In this document: in pieces, positions 12,341 to 24,944 of the stretch
Numbering within the stretch: the stretch's first letter is position 1
Layout: every line of letters begins with the position of its first letter
Source of the DNA: Blasia pusilla
Taxonomy: Eukaryota; Marchantiophyta; Marchantiopsida; Blasiales
Direction: 5' to 3'
Assembly: GCA_050084515.1 (NCBI GenBank)
Contig: CM114273.1
Coordinates: 24,304,001 to 24,368,000 of the forward strand
DNA: 64,000 nt
Translations under genes and position numbers: made by a program
The notes under the pieces: model-generated
What the model saw: only the letters and a program-made list of their open reading frames with translations
The model's database searches: none
What the model was told of the DNA's origin: nothing

Positions 12341-13040
12341 TCCAACATGAGACAAATCACGAAACACTAACGACAACAAGAAAATCATGAGATGCCAAAT
12401 GACAGAGAGCCAAGACGTGCACTTACTACAAGATACAAAACCGCAGGATTAGATTCCACACCGACACCTCTATGTTTGACCCACGATGTCAAACATGCCT
12501 CCCCTTCCCAACCCCTATTTGACTCAAATTTGAAAATATAAAATCATTTTTTATATCGTATTTAATTTTGGATCCTCACATAATATATGATGTGCATTGC
12601 ATGGATATTATCGCATGTAGCTATGTCTTCAACGCGCGTGCTAGTAGGGACCAATAAAGTGGGTCATAATTGCATGTAAAAAAAGAGACTTTTGTGTAAC
12701 TCATCAAAATGGAAACTTATAATAGGCAGTTGCAAGACTAAAAAGGACCGAAAAGCCTATCAAGGGATTGATGGTAACACACCTATGTGCACTCAAGCAT
12801 GCATCTTGAGACTAACCTTAGAAAAGAAGGGGCGTAGCCACTCACGAGGATGAGATTGAGGCAAGAAAGGTGCAAGACCTTTGATCCGGGTTCAAAGTCA
12901 AAGATAGTCAAGAAGGGCAAATCAACATGAGACTAGTCACGAAACTCGAAGGGCAACAAAATAATCATGAAATGCCATATGGCAAGAGTCTAGACGGGCA
13001 CTAACCAAGAGACATACAAGATAAATTTAGGGACATCAAG
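12341..13040. repeat. pair of diverged direct repeats of about 105 bp
   Basis: The block at about 12341-12445 (CAACATGAGACAAATCACGA...) recurs at about 12924-13030 (CAACATGAGACTAGTCACGA...) in the same orientation. Both continue through AATCATGA.ATGCCA.ATG and AGACG.GCACT. About 480 bases lie between them. They could be ends of an unrecognised small element or a segmental duplication. Nothing coding is seen. Confidence 0.6.
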
Positions 13041-13078
13041 ATGGAGAAAACTTCTAAGAGATTCCCCCAAGAAAGCTT

Positions 13079-13331
13079 CTTGCGTTTGCACGTATCTCCA
13101 AATTTTCGTTTAGGTTACAATAATGACGGAATATGGCGAGGGCAATCCTTGTGGAGCGATCCAGGGATTGCCCCTCCGAGACGGACAATGGTGGGAGGAG
13201 TCCATGCGTCGCCCAAGCATACATCTCCATCCCTAGTCGGAATGCATGCTGCACGACAGGAAGAAAAGCTTGCACAAGGATTGGCTTGCTTGCATGTATC
13301 TCTCTAAGTTTTCGTGTAGGTTACAATAATG
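13079..13331. repeat. short direct repeat downstream of STN7
   Basis: About 48 bases at 13079-13126 (CTTGCGTTTGCACGTATCTC..., ending TAGGTTACAATAATG) recur at 13284-13331 with few changes, giving a period of about 205 bp. They lie 190 bases or more beyond the STN7 stop codon (13520, minus strand), so they may be in its 3' untranslated region or just past it. Confidence 0.6.
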
Positions 13332-13519
13332 GAAGACCTGCAGTCGTTGAAAAATACCTTGGATACTTTTTGAGTGCACTTCTCCACATGGGCCAGAAAG
13401 CTGCAGCGAAGATCCTGCGTCCGGTGAGGTTTTGGGGACAGGAAATTCGGCAAATGGTTCTGAATCCATCACGTCGTGCTCGGATGCGTCGATGAGAGCT
13501 CCGTCCAGCAGCGGCCGCG

Positions 13520-16500
13520 CTAAGTCTTGGACTCCCAGCGATTCCACCAGTTTCTTTGCTTCGCAGGTTCTCCTACGGACTGAGCGACCGTCTGAGCGAC
13601 CTTTCTTCGCAGTCTCAAAGCGATGGCCAGGGCATTACGTTGTGGGGTGGACTTCGATTTCGGTTCCTTCTCCTGCACATATCGTAGCGGACTGTTACAG
13701 TCTGAAGAGCGCTCAATTCCATCACACAAAAATGTTCAAGACATCAGAGGTTTCTCCATTCGTTGGAATCTCGGTGAGAAAATTACTCTGAATTTCTGTA
13801 GCTCGGCTTCAGTGAAACCACCAACGTTTTCTGTTCCGGACTTTGCCATGAGTGCCGTCACCCATGCAAAAGCTTCACCACGATCCTGGAAGCTTGCACG
13901 GATGATCTGTAACCTCAACTTCTGCAATAGCGTCGTCCCAAGCAGTCCATCTCTTATGAAATAAGGATGATCCAAGGCTTGCTTCGCGCTGATTCTCTGC
14001 CTGCCCTTGAAACGCACCATGGTCTGAAGCAGTTCCCATCCAACTCCACCATCTAAGTCTAGAATCTCAAAACCTCGTCGATTATCAGGATTCCCACGAG
14101 GCTCGGTCATAGCTCGCCATGCCGTCAGGTCGTAGTCACATCGCTTCAGCTGCCGGTTGAACTGGATCAGAGCGCTGTCATTGCGCAAATTAGGAAACAC
14201 CTACACCCAGCGAAGGTTCCATCAGATGTCCACATTGCGGCCACTCCGACAATCGCACAGGAAAAATTACAGCGCAATGAAGCATGACTACCAAACAGAC
14301 GGTACTTCAAAGCAGAACTAATCTTTCGAGAACAAGAGGAAGCATCGCAACGTGCATACATTCAAGAAGCCTAACTCTCTGCAACATCACTGCAACTGGG
14401 ATTCTGTCGCTACCATTTGTAGGAAAATCAGTCCTGTGCTGTACACATCAAATCTGTCCGGGACGTTCATCTGCGCACAAAACATGCCACATTCCCAGGG
14501 ATTGTCAAAAGAGGACACATTGATTTTCAACGCCCCTCAGATAGAGTACATCACTCCTGTATTTACAATTCTCAATATCTACACATTCCAAACAGATTAC
14601 ATTAGTCACCTGAATGATCAACATTTGTATTTTGTCGGTGGGTACAAATTCAAGGATTTTCATCCATCCTTTCAATTGGGCACATCACTTATCTATATTA
14701 TTCAGAGAAGAATCTTCTTGTCTATACTATTATAAGAAGACTCTTCTTGTCTATACTTTTCAGAGAGGACACTTCTTCATTTTGGACGTTCAGGGAATAG
14801 GGGATATAAAATGTTTCATGGACAATGGTTCGGATGTGACTTTAGTTCCGTTTTTTCGTAATCGTGGGTGATGCAACGTCAAAAGAGAACTGGAATTCTC
14901 ACTCACTTGCCATAGAACTGGGGATAAAGCCGTCGCGACCGGTGGAGAGGGCGCCGAGGGGGTTTGTGTACTCATTATATACTGCTCCGGCGCAGCATAC
15001 CTGCAAATAACTTCTGTTATGAGTGGTAATTTGAGTAAAAACTCTTCATTACGATCATCATACAATTCAACAATCTACCTACCCCTTTGAGATCCTTGCG
15101 ACATACCTCAAAGATGTAATCAACTAATTGTGTTTCAAGGAACCATGTGCATTTCCCTGCTGCTTTAGACCATGGACGAATTGGGTAGGCAATTCGACAA
15201 GATATGGATTGAGATCCCAGCTAGGCTTCACAGGCCTAGCTAGAAATCCTCTGAGCTCACTTCATGACTATTGGACATTGGAAATGCATACTACTATAGG
15301 ATGACATTTTCAATATTTGATGTGTGTAAAATCCGAGTAGGTACAAAATTTCGTTGGGCACGAGTGTAATCAGATATGGGAACTAATAGAATGTAGTGAG
15401 AACTAGGTTTCAGAATTTGGCAGGAGTTTACTTCGTGCATTGGATGAGTTCAGTGCTAGTAAAAGTGGAAGCAAGACATTGACTCTCATGCAGGACTACC
15501 AAACAGAGAATGATTTCGAGTACAAGGAACACAGAAACGGCGAAACATATTGAAAAATCTGTACTGGAGTCACAACTTGTACAGTTTACTTGATATCTAC
15601 AATATCTTAATTTTCCTGCCCACTCGATCTTGATCAAGCAAGCCTAATCTGGTGAGGAACGAGGGAGAAAGGAGTTTCAGCATCAGAGGTTGCCCAATGC
15701 TGAGGTTCACAGACCGGGGATCCAATAAAAACTCCTTGGGCACATAGTTGATGCCCACTCGTAAGTCAGCAGCAGCACCAAGATCGATAATCTTGAAGGC
15801 TTTTGCCTCTGCAACCAAAGATACATTGTGTTACAGAAATGATGAACCAAGGGACTGGACTGAGATATAACTTTTTCTTAAGTGACCGAACACTGAACCA
15901 CGAGAGAGGGTTCACCTTGAGAGAATATGATGTTCTGAGGTTTCATATCCCGATGAATAATGCCAATAGCATGCAGATTACGGAGTGCTGACATGATTTG
16001 GCGCAGGATGGTCCTGATAACTCTATTTTCTCGTTCAGGGCCCTTGGGAATTTCAGTCACTTTTCCAAAGATCATTTCCTCAACCTGAAGATCATCAAAC
16101 AAACAAAGAAGCCAGAGAATTTTCAAATGCATCAAGTGCACTCCCAAAATTTCTGACAGAAATCCCTTCAGTCTAGAATCTGTCACGATTCACCAACAGA
16201 CCTCCCAGCAAGAAAGAAACTCGCACAGATTTGGACAGAGTGTATACCAAGTCATGATTCACAGTTAGCAAGAGAGCAACATCGACAACTCACGCCGATT
16301 ACGTGCTTGAAAGTCCTGTCAAACGAGATGGTCTCCACTCTTAACAGAGTTAACCTGGAAAATTATGACAAGTGTGACCTTACATTATAAGGGAAGTCTT
16401 TGGCCCTCAGTAAATCATCAAGGTTGGCATCACCTTCGTAGCGCCAGACAAGCCAGAATTCTTCCCCTTTTCCTTTGTTCAGAGTCTGTAAAATGGAGCA

Positions 16501-18542
16501 AGATGTGACGCATTGATCAGCCAGTTGGAGGCTTAAGAAGCCACATAAGAAAATGTGAAAGAAAACGTCTCAACTCCACTCCCATACATCACCTCCTAAT
16601 ATGAACTGCAAAACTGATAATTGAAGGCACAATTCAGAACAAGTAAGAGCTGCACCTCACGAAATCCATATATATAATCAGCGCAGCTGGTACTGCAAGC
16701 TCTGCGCACACGCTCGTTCATCCAAACTTCCACTGCCCCAAATTCGTTTGCTTTCTTCACCACCAACAGCTCATTCTGGAACAATGCTTACAAACAAGAG
16801 TTAGCCACTATAATTTTCTGCAGACTGAGCCACACACCAATATCAATACCCTTAAAAGGACGCACATAACTTCAAAACTTCCCAAATCCTTCTTTCAAAC
16901 TCCAAGCCTTGCACTCAGTACCATGTCCCATTAGACCATCAGCGTCCCTGTCTCTTCACCTCCTCCTAATCCGCACATCATCCAGCATACGAAAAGTAGA
17001 TCGAGTGCATGAGTTTACCTTTCCTGCAGGCTTGTTTACAAACGTAGCCTTGTACACTGTACCGAAGGCACCCTCTCCGATCTTCTTCCCCAGAGAGAAG
17101 TCTTCCTGTCCCACAAGCAGTGACGAGATAAGAGAAAACTCCCAAGTCGGCCCTTCAGAGGCAGAGAATCTCTTGGCTACATCCCTATGTGTGATCATGC
17201 TGTCAAGACCTTACGATTCTGAAAGGGGTTTCTGAAGGCAAAGAAAAGACTCCCAATTCGGCACTTAAAAGACACAGAATCTCTTGCTACCAACTAAAAT
17301 CCCTGCGTTTGGACGTGATGTAAAGACACTGTGTTTGCGGATGGGGTTTCTGAATGCAATGAGTATAAAACTCGCAAATTTTCGGACCGAAGCAAGCACA
17401 GGGGTGGGAGGGGTGGGATATAGTTTAGGCTACAACTTTTGTGAGAAAAGATCCGCGAACACTGACAGTGGGCTTTGTCCTGGATCTGAATGTGCAAATG
17501 ATAGAAAATTGAGACACAAACCGACACTGTTTCTGACAAACAAGACAGGTACAGGGAGTTCGCTGAAGGACTGTTTAATAGTTTCTGATCAGAGAATTGT
17601 AATAAAACTTAGAGGCATTCATCGAGACACACAAAATGAGAATTTGACTGCAGCACTGTGTCCAGCTAAATTGGGAAGGTATGGAATCCCACAGGTTCCT
17701 CTCATGATGTCCCGGAAGACCACGTCATTACTTTACGCAGCACCTACAAAAGAATTGTGCACCCAGGCAGTGACTCAGGTGGGATTTGGAATGCAGAAGA
17801 TCATCTTCCTTTGGCTGGTCATCAGGCCGGTCTCCAGGAAAAAGTAGTCACTGAAGGGCATCTCACACGAAAATTCCGGACTCCGATTCAATTCTGTCAA
17901 ACTCGCCACCAGTGGTCTCCTAATTGCTACACCTGTGACATGGGATGTGTGGCTGTGGATTTGGCCATGGCAAGAAACTTGATTGAATGCCCAGTGGTAG
18001 GAATTTTCGAATCACACAGGTTTACCGACCAACGGCTTGAAGGCGACACGATGAAAAATTGTGCTGTGTAATGGAAAGAGAAGAATCTTCATCTTCTTCT
18101 GGTTGAAGAGGAAGAATTGCGTACCAACCTTCTTGTAGGTAGGGCGGAAAATTTGCTCTATTTTAGCCAACACAAACATGTCCCAGAAGCCAGGAGCCAC
18201 TCCTGGTTGGGCCCACAAATACGTGACAATCAGCGCAGCTAGCAACACTCCAGGGGCAGTAAGAATTAGCCCTTGCTTGGGCAGAGTGCTTCGGTACACT
18301 ACGTCCCCACAATCCATAACCTGGCAGGGCAAGCCCACGCCTACTCCCAGTACCAACCCATGCAATTTGTCTGCAATCTCCGAGAATCCGGCTTGACATC
18401 TGCATCCTCCCACCCTCAATGTTTTGCTCCTCTGCGTCATCCATGGCTGTGGCTGCTGCGTATTTGCATTTTTCCGGTTTCTCCTGCTGACAACTAAAGC
18501 CTGGCTGGGTGTGATTCCCAGCGCCAGCTGCTGTAAGCCCAT
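13520..18542 (-). CDS. STN7: thylakoid serine/threonine kinase STN7 (LHCII kinase, state transitions)
   Basis: Ten exons on the minus strand join in frame to 567 aa, close to the about 562 aa of Arabidopsis STN7: 18542-18129, 17105-17019, 16775-16656, 16485-16384, 16084-15916, 15808-15715, 15000-14907, 14470-14414, 14200-13787 and 13672-13520. An N-terminal plastid targeting region (about 50 aa) is followed by [15 protein letters not shown], whose Cys73 and Cys78 keep the spacing of the redox-active lumenal pair. A membrane segment follows (about residues 92-112), then the kinase: P-loop GEGAFG (149-153 region), Lys174, HRD 285-287, DLG 306-308 and AAPE 331-334. The C-terminus has the family's ANAQRNALA-like block (here [16 protein letters not shown]) and WWNRW end. 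STN7 phosphorylates light-harvesting complex II when plastoquinone is reduced. The 57-bp exon 8 ([15 protein letters not shown]) is easily missed. Divergent from ObgC. Confidence 0.96.
14471..14906 (+). other. STN7 intron 7 with a retropepsin-like antisense reading and a short tandem repeat
   Basis: The plus strand near 14785-14855 reads [20 protein letters not shown], which resembles the active-site region of retroviral-type aspartic proteases (usual D-T-G-S-D-V-T-L-V). The family's Thr is Asn here. A stop follows soon after. It may be a retroelement scrap or chance. A duplicated run (AAGAAGACTCTTCTTGTCTA type, about 14703-14764) also lies in this intron. Confidence 0.3.
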
Positions 18543-19873
18543 TCCAACTACTGTCCCCTGCTCTGCTCAGAAATCCTCCTTCTTCTTCCCACTTCTTTTC
18601 ATTTCATTTCCTGCGTCACTCTTACTCCTCCCCCCCCGCACACACCACCCTTGCCATCTCGTCAAGCTCCCTCGCTCCCCCGCTCCCTCCCTCCTCACTC
18701 CTTACTCCACATTCCCTGTTCTACTGCCATCCATAGTTGAGAAAAGAAAAGAGTCCTTATCTTCGCCATCAGCAGATCTGCAAGCTAACAAGCTATAGGA
18801 GGAGGTGGGAGTCGTCCACATAGACGCTATCATTGATTGACCGATACGCCCCGTTTCTGTGCAACCTGACGTCCCCTACCTCGTCTCTCATCCCGTATCT
18901 GCAGCTGACGTGTCCCAGCTTAGTACACCCCTGAGTACACTACCTTTTCGTAACCCCCTCTCCAGAGTCTGTGCCATTCTGCTGCCCCGCCTGCCGCTCC
19001 CCAGTTTGTGGGTTTTGTCTCATTCTTGTGTGTCTGGACTCTGCTACTTCACCGCATCTGTGCCCTCATATACTCTGATAGAGCTTATACAACCGAGGCT
19101 TCCAGTTCTAGGTGACTACGTTACAGAGACTGAGGTGGGCTAGAGTGCTCATAGATCATGACGGCTTTTCGCATTTAAGATACCATCAAGAAACTCGTTC
19201 ATTCTTACTGTTTCCTCACCCAATCTGTGCTCCGAAAGATAGAGCTCACACAACTAAGACCGCCAGTTCTTAGTGACTACTTAACAGCGCCTGAGTTGAG
19301 TTAGAGTGTGTAAGGCTGAGCTCATAGGTTGCATGTCGGCACACTTGGAAAACCCATTAGGAGTGTCGTTCTTACTTCCACTTCACCCAATCTGTGCTTA
19401 GATAAAGCTCACACAACGGATACCTCCAGTTCCAGGTCAATCCTGTACAGCGCCTGAGGTGAGGCAGAGTGTGTCCACGTGAGACTACAGATATTACCTC
19501 TGGGGGCACTGGTAATATCACTGAGCATCTCGCTCTTACCCTATCAGTGCTCAGATAAAGCTCACACAAAGACCTCCAGTTCTAGGTTGTGAAGGCTTGA
19601 GGTGAGCTAGAGTGAGTTCAGCCAAAGCCCTTAGGTTTGGATGTTGGCACACTTGTCATCCGGAAGCCCTGGCTGAATCTCCGGGTGATTCTGATTGAAA
19701 CATGCGAGATAGTGCGAAGAGGTGGGATGGCGAGTGCGTTGGCAGTTTCGAATTCGTAGTTTTGGAAATCAGACTGGTGGATTGTTAGAGTCCAGCAACG
19801 GAGGGAGAGTGGAATCCAATCAGAGGGATTGGATCTTGGTTCGCAGTAGGGACTTGGGAGTGAGTCATTGTCG
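18543..19873. promoter_or_regulatory. shared upstream region between divergent STN7 and ObgC
   Basis: This 1331-bp interval separates two start codons that face away from each other, so it must hold both promoters and both 5' leaders. The STN7 side is pyrimidine-rich on the plus strand (about 18590-18720, repeated CTCCCTC and CTTCTTC runs). The ObgC side holds the tandem repeat described separately. I did not find a convincing TATA box on either side. Short frames here have no recognisable content. Confidence 0.6.
19070..19660. repeat. four degenerate tandem repeats upstream of ObgC
   Basis: A unit of about 150-170 bp occurs about four times (beginning near 19078, 19240, 19395 and 19558). 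Each unit contains a CTCACACAA...CCAGTTCTAGGT block followed by CTGAGGTGAG.TAGAGTG, and several contain CACCCAATCTGTGCT. Copies differ at many positions, so the array is old. Its place in the promoter region of ObgC makes an effect on regulation possible but unproven. Confidence 0.7.
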
Positions 19874-22800
19874 ATGGAGTTGCTGTTCAGCTTACCGAGT
19901 ACGGAGGGGATTGCCGCTTGGGCTGGACAATCTAAGCTAGGAATTTCCTCCTGGTCTGGACTTTCGTCACACGGGACTCAAGTTCCTGTCGGCCACAATT
20001 TCTGCGCAACCGCCACCCCAGGTCTGTGTGTTCGTGAGGGTGATGGACTCTGGGTAGCTCACCGTCACCTGATTTTTCTGACCCTTTGATTTAGATTTGC
20101 AATTTAAGTTCAGCTTCAGATGACTCAAACACGGTAAGCATTACATTACATTTGAGGAGAGGGTCCAGTGAGCTGCCTATGGCGCTTAGGCTTCTTTGAA
20201 GACCACCCGTTTGCTACACTCTGATGTGGCTGACGAGGGAAGGTGTCTTAAGCCAATGAAGGAGTAGGCATCTTGGGGAGTCTAAAGACATTCAGGAAAT
20301 GGACAGATTGTCATTCTGCTAATGACTTCCTTTAGGATTGAGGGCTTTGAGAACCCACTTGCTGCCTGGCATGTGAATGTAGACTGAAGTTTGGCTTACG
20401 GTGATGCGTTCAAGGTCGGTGCATGGGGAATGTGGTGTTGGAGTCAAGACATAACGCATATGCATTTCTCATGTCAAGAATTACAATCTGCCATTCTGGT
20501 GCTGCTTGTGGGTTTTAGACATTCAAGGCAGGTCCATGGGGGAATTTATGTTGGAGTCTAGACAGAGTGCATACGCATCTCACAATATTTACAGTCTGCC
20601 ATTCCGCAGCTGCTTGAGGGTTCTGGGACGGGCAGCTGTGAGGACCGACCCTCTGGCTGTTTTCTGATGTGAATGTTGAGTGAAGGTAGGCTTGTGGCCG
20701 GGACTTCGAGGCGAGGAAGGGCAATTTGTGCTCTGACGAGAACTAGGCAGACAACAACCGCGGAACCTGAGAATTTGGAGAAAGAAGCTCATAAGTATTT
20801 TGACCAAGTTGTCATCACCGTAAGGTCTGGAGATGGCGGCCATGGCTCAGTTCTGGACATGCCCAAATCGAGCATGCCTCCTCCTCGCAAAGTGCGAGGG
20901 CAGAAGGATGACAAAGCAGTAAAGAAGGAGAAGAAAACCGGAGCTTTGAAAAGAAGCTCGGATGGATCACTCCTGTTGCCTATGGGGGGCCATGGAGGAG
21001 ACGTCGTTCTTGTCGCTGATGAAAGCATGGACACTCTTTTGGAATTGCATAAGAAGAAGAGGTACAATGCCAAACGCGGAGCGAATGTCGACGAGACGGG
21101 ACCCCTCACCCCCATGCTTCGGGATGGTGCTTCTGCCTCAACCCTGCGCATCTCTGTTCCTGTTGGTGAGCCTTCCTTCGACCGTGGATCATTTCCCTGT
21201 GATTGCCTGGTCTTTTCGGTGCCGCCACATCTATACCATTAGAACCAACTGGTTTTTGTCTTGGCATGGAAGTTCCTAATCAGGGCATTGCACTGCTATG
21301 CCCTAATTTGGAACTTAGCTGTCTAGAGGTACGTCATGGCAGGCAGGGGTTTTGGGGAATCGAAATGAAATTCTGTGGTCAATATCAATTTTGAGTGGTC
21401 TATTGAGTGCCGCCACTTGAACTCAAAAGCACACAACGCCTTTGCTTTACCTCTCCTCATTGCCCCGGGACACTTCTGACAACAGTGCATTGACCTAATT
21501 AGGAGCTGAACTGTTACAAAGTACTCATGGCAGGGGTTTTGGGGTGGGGAATCAAAGGAGGCATGATTAACTTTTGTGGTTGATAGCAATTTCGTTTCCT
21601 GGCACTTCGGTTGCCAACCATTGCTCTTGGGTAAGGGCCTTCCTTTCAGAGGGAGGGTTGTCAACATGATTGCCTTGATGTTGGTGATCTAGCGTATTTG
21701 AGTCCTCAGCAGGGCAAGTGTACGTGTACCATCATGCTCGTTTCTCCTGGCTTGTCATGTCTAAGAGGTCATGAAATTAACGACAATCATGTCCCTGTCT
21801 ATGACAGCTGCAGACGATGGATCAATGTCCTCTCAGCTGCTACTAATTGAATTTGTGATGTGGGCAGGTACTGTTGTGAAGCGGAAGAGAGGAGGGAAGC
21901 TCCTTGCTGACTTGTCACAGCCTGGGGATAGTGTTACTGTGGCACGTGGAGGTCGAGGAGGAGTAAGTGTTCCTGTTGTGGGATTTAAGATTATGTATCA
22001 TCTTAGTTAATACCAAAGTTCAAATGCGTTTGTAAGATGTGTGCCACAAACCACTGATGCTCAGAATGTCAACCACGAGGCTTTCTGTAGTAAGAGAAGG
22101 GATTTCCTTCTCTTGTAGGGTTTGGGATTCTGACTCACTCATGGATCAGATAAGCATGTTGGAGCTTCCTAAAGGAAACAGGAGACCTTTGAAGAATGTG
22201 AATGCGGCAATCATTACTGATCCAGATGACAAGGTAATAGGCCTGAATTTAGTTCTTCTCCCTGTAGTTCTATAAATGTAGATTGTTGGGTGGATAGTGT
22301 AAGAATGTAGATTGCAGATAAGATAAATTCTTTGGGAATGAAATATCTGCTTCCAGTAGGTGGGTAGAGTCGAGCATGGTTTGCATGTCAAGCATTATCT
22401 ATCATTTCAGCCAGGAACAAATAACGCAATTTCTAGTTAGTGGGCCAATCAGAAGGTCATGAGTAAGTTCCAGTATTTGTCCCAAACCGAGGATTCCTGG
22501 ATAGTGTTTCTTTTGGGCATGAGATGTGTCAAGTACCTGGTTACCACCTGCAAGTTGTTGAAACATTGGATTGACTGCAGGTTCTTGTGCTGGGATCCAC
22601 AGGAGAAGAGATAGTGTTGGAGCTGACTCTGCGGATTGTGGCTGATGTTGGTCTTGTGGTATTCTCCCAAGGACTGCAACTGGAATGTGAAATGTTGTCT
22701 CACTTTCCAAAGTATTATCAGTGAATGGTCCAGTTATACTAGTTAGCACTTCTGTCAGATGAAGTAGGAATGAAATCAAGGGTCAGAGGAGATGGAATTT

Positions 22801-24944
22801 GTTGTGTTGCTAAATTGCAACCTCATCCATGACTAGTGAGCAGTCAAGTCATTCTAGTTAGCGTGTAAGAGGTCGCATGGTGGTGGTTGGTAAATTGTGT
22901 GTTTTTTTCCGGTGGATTCCCATTTCATTCAAGTGGGATTGTTGACCTCACCTCATGGCCAAAATGCAGGGGTTTCCCAACGCAGGAAAGTCATCACTTC
23001 TTGCTGCAGTAACTCGAGCAAAACCTGATATTGCTGACTATCCTTTCACAACATTGATGCCAAATCTTGGGCGCTTGAAGGGAAGTCCTGACAAGGATGA
23101 TGGGGGTTTTGCCTCGGGACCAACTCTGGCAGACCTTCCAGGGCTGATCAAAGGGGCTCATCTGGGCAAGGTAAGGTAAGCCCTTCAGGGGGCACTAATA
23201 TGTTTAGGAACCTTGCTTTACCCCTTTGTTTCACTACTCCAAGGATCCAGAGAGAATAGTGTTGACTGTAGAGCCTGAATTGTTCAATCTTGATATTTAA
23301 GTTTTTTTAATTGTGTTTCTATTCAGGGCCTGGGTCGCATGTTTCTCCGACATCTCCGCAGAACAAGACTCTTGCTACACGTTGTGGATGCTTCCAAGGA
23401 GGATCCCATCCGTGACTACAAAATTCTTCGTGAAGTGAGTTATCAAACTCTTCTCTGATCCTTGTGAACTTGTTACTATTGTTTTCAAGTGACTGCTTGG
23501 TGGGTGGAAGGTTTGTATAAGCTGCCTTGCGAGTGGGTCACCAAAGCAGGATTTTCAAGTGGCTCTATATTAATGCAACTTTGGGCTAACGTTTGAGATG
23601 TTTCTGACTACCAGGAACTGTATATGTACAATCCGGAGTATGTCACAAGACCCCATATTGTGGTCCTGAACAAACTTGACTTGCCAGAGGTGAGTTGAAC
23701 CTCCTTTCAAATACTGGATCTGTAGTTGTTCACGTGGTGTTTCACTTGCCTCCAATTCTTTGTTATTTCCAGATGAGATTCTGCTGGGGGACCTAAAATT
23801 CTCATGGAGGCAAGTCAAGCATAGGCTTTCCTATCATAGATGTTGTTGAGTCGCATGCAATAAATATGCTCTTTGTGTAGTAAGTATTTGTTGATTTGCT
23901 TTTTTTGCTTCCAGGCAAAGGAGCGCATGGAGAGCCTTAGAGAAACAATCAGTAAATTGGGGATTGATCCTGAAACTATAGAAATAGAGTCTGCAGTATC
24001 CACTGTGACTCCCGGTGTAGGGGATGATGCAGTGAGTACCGTCATAAAACTATCAAAGAGATTGCCTATCCATTTCGAGGAAGAATGGGATGATTCCGAG
24101 AGTTCTAGCTCAAGGACTCTTGAGAAGCTGCCTGTTCTCATGGATGAAGGAAGTAACGATGCAGAAATACATGGAACAGGTACCCCGGAAAGTTTGTCTA
24201 CCCTTTCAGTTGTAGGCAGTGACAGTGCAGGGAGGACCAGCAAAGACACTGCTAAGAGGCTGCCTATCCACTTGGAAGGAGGAATAAGTACCCATTCAGG
24301 GAAGGTCTTCCCTGAGATCCTTGATAACCTGCAAACTGTGAAAGCTGATGCATTCAGAGATGATGACAGGAGTGAAAGTGTAGAAAACTTCCGTCGGCCA
24401 GTTGCAGTGGTTGGAATAAGTGCAAGGTAAGCTTTCCGAAGTTCTGGAACCCTAAAGTGAAAATGTATGGCCCATGACAAGGAGTTGCTCTTGGTGCAGT
24501 GCAAGTACTGAATGAGTGTCTCTGATACTCTGAGTGGTTGCCAATTACAGTGTATCATCCATGTACAAAGTAGAAATGTGTGTGCATCCTACAATGAGTA
24601 ATCTTGATAAGCTGGGACTGTAGTCATAGTGAGTAGTTCTGGCTGGTGTCACCCAATGCTATAGAACTGACAGCTGCCTATCTGGAAGGTAAGGTTTGAC
24701 AGTTAAGCCAAGAAGTCCTAGCAGAAAGGTGCTGTGGTTCTGTAAGTTTTGGATCTACTTCAAAAACTATGTTCTTAAAATAGGTGGGTTTGTCGTATGG
24801 ATGTATGGCAGGCAAGGATTGGGCATCGAGGAGCTTTTGAGTAGTATCAGAGTAGCTTTGGAGGATAGAGATGCTCAGGTAAAGACTAAGCCGAGGAAAG
24901 AGGCAAAGCCTCGGCTGTACAAAGCCCCCCAGTGGCAAATTTAA
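19874..24944 (+). CDS. OBGC: chloroplast Obg-family GTPase ObgC
   Basis: Ten exons join in frame to about 637 aa: 19874-20021, 20686-21165, 21868-21962, 22150-22233, 22581-22658, 22970-23170, 23327-23434, 23615-23689, 23915-24426 and 24812-24944. The glycine-rich Obg fold begins at [19 protein letters not shown] and includes [11 protein letters not shown] and ARGGRGG. The G domain has G1 GFPNAGKSS (296-304), G3 DLPG (350-353), G4 NKLD (417-420) and a G5-like GISAR (about 590-594). Plastid ObgC binds 70S ribosome precursors and is needed for thylakoid development. Exons 2-10 are firm. Exon 1, a Ser-rich plastid targeting sequence, is inferred from its composition and a phase-compatible GT-AG intron. 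Without it translation would start at 20673, directly after a stop, with about 35 residues before the Obg domain. A roughly 160-residue acidic, repetitive insert lies between G4 and G5. Confidence 0.93.

Noticed and set aside
17284-17847. 187-codon plus-strand open frame
   Set aside because: It is antisense to the STN7 intron and has no recognisable content. The minus strand carries the gene.
19070-19660. CRISPR-like array
   Set aside because: Units are long, diverged and in a plant promoter region. There is no short identical repeat with unique spacers.
20789-21151. 120-codon minus-strand open frame
   Set aside because: It is the antisense shadow of ObgC exon 2.
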